Positions 22,179-30,035 of a stretch of DNA of 30,035 nucleotides are shown here, piece by piece. The notes below the pieces were generated by a model that saw only the letters and a program-made list of their open reading frames with translations, was not told the DNA's origin and ran no database searches. Within the stretch, counting starts at the first letter, position 1. Every line of letters begins with the position of its first letter. The stretch is from Bacillota bacterium (GTDB taxonomy: Bacteria; Bacillota; Clostridia; Christensenellales; Aristaeellaceae), in assembly GCA_023402355.1 (NCBI GenBank), contig JAEXCG010000052.1:1-30035 (forward strand), written 5' to 3'. The position numbers and the translations under genes are program-made.

Positions 22179-22239
22179 CTTTCGTCCTCCTAGACATGAC
22201 GAACCGCCGAAAGGCTGCGCCCTTCAGCGATTCTGCCAT

Positions 22240-23373
22240 TTACTTGTTAAAGCTGTCCCGCACCCGGTCGAAGAACGACTTGCGCCCCTCGTATTCCTTG
22301 CCGGTCAGCGAATCCTCGAACTGGCGCAGCAGGTCCTTCTGCTTGTCGGAGAGGCGCTTGGGCACCTCCACGCGCACCTTAATGAACAGATCGCCCTTAC
22401 CGCTGCCGCGCAGCTGCTGAATGCCCTGGCCGCGGATGCGAAGCACCGTATCGTTCTGCGTGCCCTCGGGGATGTTATACTTGACCGAGCCCTCCAGCGT
22501 GGGCACGTCGATCTCGCCGCCCAGCGCCGCCTGCGTGAAGGAGATAGGGATCTCGCAGTGCAGGTCGAAGTGATCGCGCTTGAAAAGCTTGTGGGGCTTT
22601 ACGTTGATGTAGACGTACAGGTCGCCCGCGGGGCCGCCGCGAAGCCCCGGCTCGCCCTGACCGCTCATGGGCAGCACCTGACCGTTGTCGATGCCCGCCG
22701 GAATCTTGATGGTCGCCGTGCGCATCACGCGCACGCGGCCCTGTCCCGCGCACTTGGGGCACTTGTCCGTGATGATCTTGCCCGTGCCGCCGCAGGTGGA
22801 GCAGGTGCGCATGTTGACCACCTGGCCGAACAGCGACTGCGTGGTCACCTTCATCTGGCCGCTGCCGCCGCAGGTCGGGCAGGTCTTGGGCTGCGTGCCC
22901 GCGCGCGCGCCCGTGCCGCCGCACGCCTCGCAGTTTTCGTTGCGCTGGAACTTGAACTCCTTCTTGCAGCCGAAGGCCGCCTCCTCAAACGTCAGCGTCA
23001 GGTCGTAGCGCAGGTCCTGCCCGCGCTCCGGGCCGTTCCTGCGGCGCTGGCCGCCGCCCTCCGCGCCGTTGAAGAAGAAGTCGAAGATGCTGTCGAAGCC
23101 CTGGCCGCCAAAGCCGCTGAAATCACCGTAGCCCGCGCCGCCCATGTTCGGACCCTCGTGGCCGAACTGGTCGTACCGCGCGCGCTTATTGCTGTCGGAG
23201 AGCACCTCGTAGGCCTCGTTGACCTCCTTGAAGCGCTCCTCCGCGTCCTTGTCGTCGGGGTGCAGGTCGGGGTGGTTTTCCTTCGCCAGCTTGCGGTACG
23301 CCTTCTTGATCTCGTCGTCCGTAGCGTTCTTCTGAACCCCCAGCACCTCGTAATAATCTCTTTTCGTAGCCAC
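22240..23373 (-). CDS. dnaJ: Chaperone protein DnaJ
   Basis: DnaJ delivers unfolded proteins to DnaK and stimulates its ATPase. The 377-residue protein has the J domain (1-67) with HPD at 34-36, a Gly/Phe-rich linker (about 70-110), a cysteine-rich zinc domain (148-212) with four motifs CEACGGTG, CPTCGGSG, CSTCGGTG and CPKCAGQG, and two C-terminal substrate domains. It is a full type I DnaJ. The GTG at 23373 is preferred because ATKRDYYEVLG follows directly and GGTGA lies 5 bases upstream; a GTG three codons earlier is the alternative. It follows dnaK after an 80-base gap with a GC hairpin. Confidence 0.96.
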   Translation of the reverse strand: MATKRDYYEVLGVQKNATDDEIKKAYRKLAKENHPDLHPDDKDAEERFKEVNEAYEVLSDSNKRARYDQFGHEGPNMGGAGYGDFSGFGGQGFDSIFDFFFNGAEGGGQRRRNGPERGQDLRYDLTLTFEEAAFGCKKEFKFQRNENCEACGGTGARAGTQPKTCPTCGGSGQMKVTTQSLFGQVVNMRTCSTCGGTGKIITDKCPKCAGQGRVRVMRTATIKIPAGIDNGQVLPMSGQGEPGLRGGPAGDLYVYINVKPHKLFKRDHFDLHCEIPISFTQAALGGEIDVPTLEGSVKYNIPEGTQNDTVLRIRGQGIQQLRGSGKGDLFIKVRVEVPKRLSDKQKDLLRQFEDSLTGKEYEGRKSFFDRVRDSFNK

Positions 23374-23406
23374 AGTCCTCACCGTCCAATCTAGGATACG
23401 TCATTT

Positions 23407-23433
23407 GCCGCCGCCATGCGATATGGCGGCGGC
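23407..23433 (-). other. GC hairpin between dnaK and dnaJ
   Basis: An 11-pair stem, GCCGCCGCCAT with ATGGCGGCGGC, closes a 5-base loop. The minus strand continues AAATGACG with no U run, so it is more likely an mRNA-stabilising or processing element than a terminator. Confidence 0.55.
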
Positions 23434-23453
23434 CGATGGCGATTGATGTTCGA

Positions 23454-25286
23454 TTAATGGACGTCGTAGTCGGTGTCTACGTGGCCGTCCTGCGTGTCCG
23501 CGCCGCCCTGCGCGCCGGCATCCGGGCCCGGCTGAGCGCCGCCCTGCTGGGCCTGCTGCTGCTGATAGATCTTGCCGAAGATCTCGTACACCTTCTGCGT
23601 GAAGGTCTCCTGCGCGGTCTTGATCTGCTCCACGTCGTTCGATTCGCGCACCTTCTTGAAGGCGTCCAGCTCGCTCTGCACGGTCGCCTTGTCCTCGTCC
23701 GAGAGCTTGTCGCCCAGATCCTTGAGCTGCTTTTCGACCTCGAAGACCATGCTGTCCGCGCGGTTGAGGGTTTCAACCTCTTCCTTCTTCTTCTTGTCCT
23801 CGGCCGCGTACTGCTCGGCTTCCTTCACGCGCTGGTTGATCTCGTCCTCCGTCAGGTTGGTGGAGGCGGTGATCGTCACCTTCTGCTCGTTTCCGGTGCC
23901 AAGGTCCTTGGCGCTGACGTTCACGATGCCGTTGCGGTCGATGTTGAAGGTCACCTCGATCTGCGGCACGCCGCGCGGCGCGGGGGCGATGCCGGTCAAC
24001 TGGAAACGGCCCAGCGTCTTGTTGCCCGCGGCCATCTCGCGCTCGCCCTGCAGCACGTGCACCTCGACGCTCGTCTGGCCGTCGGCGGCGGTGGAGAAGA
24101 TCTGCGACTTGGTGGTCGGGATGGTGGTGTTGCGGTCGATCAGGCGCGTGAACACGCCGCCCATCGTCTCGATGCCCAGGGACAGCGGCGTCACGTCCAG
24201 CAGCAGCACGTCCTTGACCTCGCCGCCGAGCACGCCGCCCTGAATAGCGGCGCCCAGCGCCACGCACTCGTCCGGGTTGATGTTCTTGTAGGGGTCCTTG
24301 CCGGTGATCTTCTTGACGGCGTCCTGCACCGCCGGGATGCGGGTGGAACCGCCCACGAGGATCACGCGGTCGATCTGCGAGGCGGAGAGGCCCGCGTCGC
24401 TCAGCGCGCGCTGCACCGGCTGCATGGTCGCGTCCACCAGATCGCGGGTCAGCTCGTCGAACTTCGCGCGGGTGAGGGTCATGTCCAGGTGCTTGGGGCC
24501 GGTCGCGTCCGCCGTGATGAACGGCAGGTTGATGTTGGTGCTCATGACGCCGGAAAGCTCGATCTTCGCCTTCTCGGCGGCTTCCTTCAGGCGCTGCAGC
24601 GCCATGCGGTCGGCCTTGAGGTCGATGCCGTTCTCGCGCTTGAACTCGCTGGCGAGATAATCGATGATGCGCTGGTCGAAGTCGTCGCCGCCCAGGCGGG
24701 TGTTGCCGTTGGTGGCGAGCACCTCGAACACGCCGTCGCCGATCTCCAGGATGGAGACGTCGAACGTGCCGCCGCCCAGGTCGTACACGAGGATCTTGTG
24801 GTTGTCGTCCTTATCCAGGCCGTAGGCCAGCGAGGCGGCCGTCGGCTCGTTGATGATGCGCATGACCTCCAGGCCCGCGATGCGGCCCGCGTCCTTGGTG
24901 GCCTGGCGCTGGCTGTCGGAGAAGTAGGCCGGCACGGTGATGACCGCCTGCGTGACCGTCTCGCCCAGGTACGCCTCGGCGTCGGCCTTGAGCTTTTGCA
25001 GGATCATGGCGGAGATGTCCTGGGGCGTGTACGCCTTGCCGTCGATGTCCACCTTGTAGTTGGTGCCCATCTCGCGCTTGATCGAGATGATGGTGCGATC
25101 CGGGTTGGTGACGGCCTGACGCTTCGCCACCTGGCCGCAAAGGCGCTCGCCGTTCTTGGCGAACGCGACGACGGAAGGCGTGGTGCGCGCGCCCTCGGCG
25201 TTGGGGATGACCGTCGCCTCGCCGCCTTCCATGACGGCGACGCAGCTGTTCGTGGTGCCAAGGTCAATGCCGATAATCTTTCCCAT
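23454..25286 (-). CDS. dnaK: Chaperone protein DnaK (Hsp70)
   Basis: DnaK binds exposed hydrophobic stretches of proteins in an ATP-controlled cycle. The 610-residue protein has the nucleotide domain with GIDLGTTNSCVAV near the start, VYDLGGGTFDVS and ILVGGSTRIPAVQ, the interdomain linker VLLLDVTPLSLG, then the substrate domain, helical lid and a Gln/Gly-rich disordered tail. The tail ends in DTDYDVH, close to the common acidic end of Gram-positive DnaK. The size fits the Gram-positive form. The ATG has AGGAGG 7-8 bases upstream. It lies between grpE and dnaJ under the CIRCE promoter. Confidence 0.98.
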   Translation of the reverse strand: MGKIIGIDLGTTNSCVAVMEGGEATVIPNAEGARTTPSVVAFAKNGERLCGQVAKRQAVTNPDRTIISIKREMGTNYKVDIDGKAYTPQDISAMILQKLKADAEAYLGETVTQAVITVPAYFSDSQRQATKDAGRIAGLEVMRIINEPTAASLAYGLDKDDNHKILVYDLGGGTFDVSILEIGDGVFEVLATNGNTRLGGDDFDQRIIDYLASEFKRENGIDLKADRMALQRLKEAAEKAKIELSGVMSTNINLPFITADATGPKHLDMTLTRAKFDELTRDLVDATMQPVQRALSDAGLSASQIDRVILVGGSTRIPAVQDAVKKITGKDPYKNINPDECVALGAAIQGGVLGGEVKDVLLLDVTPLSLGIETMGGVFTRLIDRNTTIPTTKSQIFSTAADGQTSVEVHVLQGEREMAAGNKTLGRFQLTGIAPAPRGVPQIEVTFNIDRNGIVNVSAKDLGTGNEQKVTITASTNLTEDEINQRVKEAEQYAAEDKKKKEEVETLNRADSMVFEVEKQLKDLGDKLSDEDKATVQSELDAFKKVRESNDVEQIKTAQETFTQKVYEIFGKIYQQQQAQQGGAQPGPDAGAQGGADTQDGHVDTDYDVH

Positions 25287-25364
25287 AATGATTTCCTCCT
25301 AGCATAGATGAATCACTTGTCTGTGTGAGTCTTGCTTTAACTTTAAAATGTATGTGATCAGGCG

Positions 25365-26051
25365 TCAGCCTGCGACCACCTTGACCATCGCGTGGCGAAT
25401 CACGCGCGGCCCGACCCTGTAGCCCTTTTGGAGCACCAGGCACACCGTGCCCGGCTCGCCCTCGTCCTCGGTGCCCTGCAGCACCGCGTTTTCAAGCTCC
25501 GGGTCGAACACCTCGCCCGCGCGGTCGATGACCTCGACGCCGAGCTTTTGCAGCGTCTCCCAAAGCCCCCGGTGCACGAGCTCCACGCCGCTCTTGAGGG
25601 GCGATTCCTCCTCCCCGGCGGACGCGAGCGCGCGCTCGATGTTGTCCAGCACGGGCAGCAGCTTTTCCACGGTATCCCGCTTGCCCTCTTCATATGCCTC
25701 CGCGCGCACCGCGCTGTTGCGGCGGCGGAAGTTGTCAAAGTCGGCCTGCACGCGCTGGGCGAGGTTCAGGTACTCCTCGCACTTGGAAAGCGCGTCCGCG
25801 AGCTGCTTTTCCATCTCCTGCTCCGCGGCCTCCTGCTCCCCGGCGCTCTCCTGCGCGGATTCCTCCGTCTGGGGCTCCTCTTCCTCCAGCAGCTCCTTGC
25901 TTACGTTCTCTTCGTTCATCGTCTTGCCCTTTCTTTTGCGGTCCTGCGACCATTGCCGGATCCGTTCCTTTTGAACGTCCGCCTGCTTCTTGATCCCGTC
26001 CACCACGCCGGCGCTCTTCTTCGAGCCGTCGTTGCCGCTCTTCTTTTTCAT
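25365..26051 (-). CDS. grpE: Nucleotide exchange factor GrpE
   Basis: GrpE releases ADP from DnaK. The 228-residue product has a basic N-terminal stretch (1-44), an acidic Glu-rich region (about 45-80), the long dimer coiled coil with FDNFRRRN (about 80-135), and the beta-wing ending in GYRVGPRVIRHAMVKVV. The ATG at 26051 overlaps the hrcA stop as ATGA and has AGGAC 6 bases upstream. An internal ATG at 25919 has AAAGGG 7 bases upstream and would give a 184-residue protein of more usual length, so two starts are plausible. The basic extension is unusual for the family. Confidence 0.93.
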   Translation of the reverse strand: MKKKSGNDGSKKSAGVVDGIKKQADVQKERIRQWSQDRKRKGKTMNEENVSKELLEEEEPQTEESAQESAGEQEAAEQEMEKQLADALSKCEEYLNLAQRVQADFDNFRRRNSAVRAEAYEEGKRDTVEKLLPVLDNIERALASAGEEESPLKSGVELVHRGLWETLQKLGVEVIDRAGEVFDPELENAVLQGTEDEGEPGTVCLVLQKGYRVGPRVIRHAMVKVVAG

Positions 26052-27091
26052 TTCTTGTCCTGCCCGGAAAGCATCTCCATCAGAGACTTTCCCATGTAAT
26101 CAAGCGCTGAAATCACCCGGTTATACTGCATGCGCGTGGGGCCGATGATGCCGATGGTGTTCACCTTTCCGCTGCCGAGCCGGTATGTCGCCGTGACGAC
26201 GGAACAGTCCTTCGTCTCGGGCAGCCCGGTCTCCGGGCCGATGCGGATCGAAAACTCCATCTGCGTGCCGCCCGAAAGCAGCCTGATCACCTTTTCCTTG
26301 GTTTCCAGCACGCTCAGCAGGCTCCTCGCCTTTTCCACGTCGCTGTACTCGGGGTAGTCCAGCAGATTGGATGTGCCGCCGACCACCAGCTCCGTGTGGT
26401 CGTCCGACTCCCCGCTCTCGCGGATCGTCTCGAGCATGCCGCTGAGCAGCTCCTCCTGATCTCGGAACTCCGCGCCGATGCCCCGCAAAATCTCCTGCAC
26501 CTGGCTCATCTTGCAGCCGGCCAGCCGCTCGGTCAGCATGCGCGAAACCCTGTAGAGGTCGTCGTAGCTCATGCCCGGTCCGATGTGCATCGGCGTCTGC
26601 TTGATGACCCCCGCGTCCGTCACCAGAATGAGAAGGGCCATGCCCTCCGTCACCGGCACGAGCTGCAGGTGGCGCAGCTTCAGGTTTTCTTCCTCCGGCT
26701 GGCGCGTCATGATAACCGACGTGTAATGCGTCACGCTGGAAAGCGCCTTCGCCGCGCGCTCGGCCACGTCCTCCACCTGGCGCACGCGCCGGTCGAAGAA
26801 CTGGCTGATGACCTTGGCCTCCTCCGGGGTCAGCGGGGTGCGCTTCATCAACTGGTCGACGTACAGCCTGTACGCCTTGTACGAGGGCACGCGGCCCGCC
26901 GAGGTATGCGGCGAATCCAGATAACCCAGTTCCTCCAGATCGCTCATTTCATTGCGAATGGTCGCCGAGGACAAGCTCTGTTCGTACTTGCGCGAGATCG
27001 TTCGAGAACCCACGGGCAGCGCCGTGACGATGTAGTCGTCGATGATCGCCTGCAGGATTCTGAATTTTCGCTCGACAAGATCCACGTTCAT
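26048..27091 (-). CDS. hrcA: Heat-inducible transcription repressor HrcA
   Basis: HrcA binds CIRCE and represses class I heat-shock genes until unfolded proteins draw off its partner GroEL. The 347-residue protein starts with a winged-helix DNA-binding domain (about 1-75, including PVGSRTISRKY and SSATIRNEMSDLEELGYL) followed by the GAF-like dimer domain. The ATG at 27091 is chosen with AAGGAA 5 bases upstream; a GTG one codon earlier is possible. A perfect CIRCE lies just before it, so it represses its own operon. No groEL is in this window. Confidence 0.97.
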   Translation of the reverse strand: MNVDLVERKFRILQAIIDDYIVTALPVGSRTISRKYEQSLSSATIRNEMSDLEELGYLDSPHTSAGRVPSYKAYRLYVDQLMKRTPLTPEEAKVISQFFDRRVRQVEDVAERAAKALSSVTHYTSVIMTRQPEEENLKLRHLQLVPVTEGMALLILVTDAGVIKQTPMHIGPGMSYDDLYRVSRMLTERLAGCKMSQVQEILRGIGAEFRDQEELLSGMLETIRESGESDDHTELVVGGTSNLLDYPEYSDVEKARSLLSVLETKEKVIRLLSGGTQMEFSIRIGPETGLPETKDCSVVTATYRLGSGKVNTIGIIGPTRMQYNRVISALDYMGKSLMEMLSGQDKK

Positions 27092-27109
27092 CACCTTTCC
27101 TTCGGGTTG

Positions 27110-27136
27110 TTAGCACTCTCAAAGGTCGAGTGCTAA
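27110..27136. promoter_or_regulatory. CIRCE operator
   Basis: TTAGCACTC (27110-27118), nine bases, then GAGTGCTAA (27128-27136) is a perfect match to the HrcA-binding CIRCE consensus. It lies between the promoter -10 box and the hrcA ribosome binding site, so it controls the operon at DNA level and may also fold in the mRNA leader. Confidence 0.98.
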
Positions 27137-27147
27137 CCAACGTGATA

Positions 27148-27176
27148 AAAATAGCACTCCTTTGCGCTTTTGTCAA
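27148..27176 (-). promoter_or_regulatory. Sigma-A promoter of the hrcA operon
   Basis: The -35 TTGACA (27171-27176) and -10 TATTTT (27148-27153) are spaced by 17 bases on the minus strand, with CIRCE directly downstream. An extra CIRCE-like half-site (27152-27159) overlaps the -10 box. Confidence 0.88.
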
Positions 27177-27217
27177 GGTGTTTGGAAGCATTTTTTGAAC
27201 TTTTTGACCTTTTTTGA

Positions 27218-28378
27218 TTAAAAACCGCTTTTGGGCGTTTCAAAGTCCATCAGCTCCACCAGCACGGCGTTCTGCACGTCCATGCCGCGGCGCGTCAGGC
27301 AAAGGTAATCCCCCGTCCAGACGAGCAGCCCCGCGTCCACGAGGCGCGTCAGCTTCTCGCCCCAGCACGCCTGCGGCGTCACGTGAAAATCGCGCGCAAA
27401 GCGCCGGGCGTCCATGCCGCGCGTGAGGCGCAGGCCCAGCATGACCCGCTCGAACATGCGGTCCTTCAGGGTCAGCGTCTCGCAGGAATCCTGCGGGCTC
27501 TCCCCCGCGCGGACGGCGGAAAGGTATTTGCCCATGTGGGCAGTATTGCCAAAGCGGAGCTCTTCCATGTAGCTGTGCGCCGCGAGCCCCACGCCCAGGT
27601 ACGGCTCGCAATTCCAGTAGACCAGGTTGTGGCGGCACGCAAAGCCCGGCCGCGCGAAGTTGGAAAGCTCGTACTGGCATAGGCCCGCCTTTTGGGCCTC
27701 CCCAATCGCCGCGTCGTACATGCCCCGCTCCGCGTCCTCGTCCGGCAGGGGCTTAACGCTTCCTTCTGCAATAGAGAGCGCAAGGCGCGTGCCCTCCTCC
27801 ACGATCAGCGCGTAGCAGGAAAGGTGCTCGGGCGAAAGGGCGAGCGCCTCGGAAAGCGTCTCCCGCCAATCCGCCTCCGTCTGCCCCGGCAGGCCGTAGA
27901 TGAGGTCGAGGTTGAGGTTTTCAAAGCCCGCCGCGCGCGCCAAACGCACGCCCTCCCGCACGTCCCGCAGGCGATGGATGCGCCCCAGCGTTTCAAGCAG
28001 CCCGTCCTGCGCGGCCTGCATGCCCAGCGACAGGCGGTTCACGCCCGCCGCGCGGTAAGCCGACAGGTTTTCCGCCGTCAGCGTGCCGGGGTTCCCCTCC
28101 ATCGTGATCTCCGCGTCCGCGGCGAAGGGAAAACACGCCCGCGCCGCGTCCAATATCGCTTTGACCTGCGCGTCCGAAAGCAGCGTGGGCGTTCCCCCGC
28201 CCAGGAAGACCGTCTTTGCCCTGCATGCGGGAAAGCGCTCCGCCTGAGCGCGAAGCTCGAGCGAGAGCGCCTCCATATACGTCTGCGCGTGGGAAAGCAT
28301 CCCCGGATAGGACGCGAAGTCGCAGTAGGCGCACTTCCTCACGCAAAAGGGGATGTGGATGTAAAGCCCGATGTCCAT
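27218..28378 (-). CDS. hemW: Radical SAM heme chaperone HemW
   Basis: HemW is a heme-binding radical-SAM protein thought to insert heme into respiratory proteins. The 386-residue protein starts with IHIPFCVRKCAYCDF, with Cys12, Cys16 and Cys19 for the iron-sulfur cluster. The residue two after Cys19 is Phe, where true coproporphyrinogen oxidase HemN has a fourth Cys, so HemW is the better name. SAM-binding GGGTPT and a C-terminal HemN_C domain (about 290-375) are visible. The ATG lies one base after the lepA stop, so translation is coupled, as in many Bacillota. No clear terminator follows the stop. Confidence 0.93.
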   Translation of the reverse strand: MDIGLYIHIPFCVRKCAYCDFASYPGMLSHAQTYMEALSLELRAQAERFPACRAKTVFLGGGTPTLLSDAQVKAILDAARACFPFAADAEITMEGNPGTLTAENLSAYRAAGVNRLSLGMQAAQDGLLETLGRIHRLRDVREGVRLARAAGFENLNLDLIYGLPGQTEADWRETLSEALALSPEHLSCYALIVEEGTRLALSIAEGSVKPLPDEDAERGMYDAAIGEAQKAGLCQYELSNFARPGFACRHNLVYWNCEPYLGVGLAAHSYMEELRFGNTAHMGKYLSAVRAGESPQDSCETLTLKDRMFERVMLGLRLTRGMDARRFARDFHVTPQACWGEKLTRLVDAGLLVWTGDYLCLTRRGMDVQNAVLVELMDFETPKSGF

Positions 28379-28379
28379 G

Positions 28380-30035
<1,656 letters not shown>

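Noticed and set aside
23436..25307. A 623-residue open frame on the plus strand opposite dnaK
   Set aside because: It mirrors dnaK codons in a high-GC genome where antisense stops are rare. Its Val/Ala/Leu/His/Arg-rich content is typical of such shadows, and dnaK is certain.

Overview
The window is a high-GC (roughly two-thirds G+C by eye) chromosomal segment from a Gram-positive bacterium of the Bacillota, most likely class Clostridia. The support is synteny: hrcA-grpE-dnaK-dnaJ-prmA-rsmE-mtaB-HIT, lepA-hemW, and rho-rpmE-DUF1385-prmC-prfA. There is also a perfect CIRCE operator, AGGAGG-type ribosome binding sites and consensus sigma-A promoters. A Christensenellales-like gut lineage is my guess from GC and gene style; it is not proven. 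Almost every gene is on the minus strand; only nadE is on the plus strand. No tRNA, rRNA, CRISPR array or mobile element was seen, and no gene-free stretch exceeds about 250 bases.

Layout by coordinate. (1) 1-467: the amino-terminal part of a membrane protein on the minus strand, cut by an in-frame TAG, then an intergenic region with a perfect 16-base palindrome. (2) 468-2804: glutamine-dependent NAD synthetase fused to a carboxy-terminal Nudix domain. (3) 2879-4335: an ECF sigma factor overlapping a membrane-anchored, anti-sigma-like protein. (4) 4545-6388: a secreted rhodanese lipoprotein and an RclA/MerA-type flavin disulfide reductase, driven by a consensus promoter. (5) 6545-13556: a tightly packed operon, DUF1385-prmC-prfA-ZIP-sua5-ywlE-DNA glycosylase-pyrimidine nucleoside phosphorylase. 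(6) 13807-16846: an RNA-methylase-like protein, rho and rpmE. (7) 16924-17097: rpsU with its own promoter and terminator; it is only 57 codons long. (8) 17273-18645: a Nudix hydrolase and an ABC-type ATPase. (9) 18798-27091: the CIRCE-controlled heat-shock operon continuing into translation genes. (10) 27218-30035: hemW and the carboxy-terminal part of lepA, which runs off the window.

How the genes fit together: most serve translation and protein quality. PrmC methylates the GGQ glutamine of PrfA. Sua5 and MtaB act at the start and end of the t6A to ms2t6A tRNA modification route. PrmA, RsmE, L31, S21 and LepA act on the ribosome. HrcA represses the DnaK chaperone set. YwlE is predicted to remove arginine phosphorylation.

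I found no convincing wholly new system. The best leads are the NadE-Nudix fusion, the palindrome before it, the hairpin that covers the ribosome binding site of the ZIP transporter, the rhodanese/reductase pair, and the interrupted membrane gene at the left edge.
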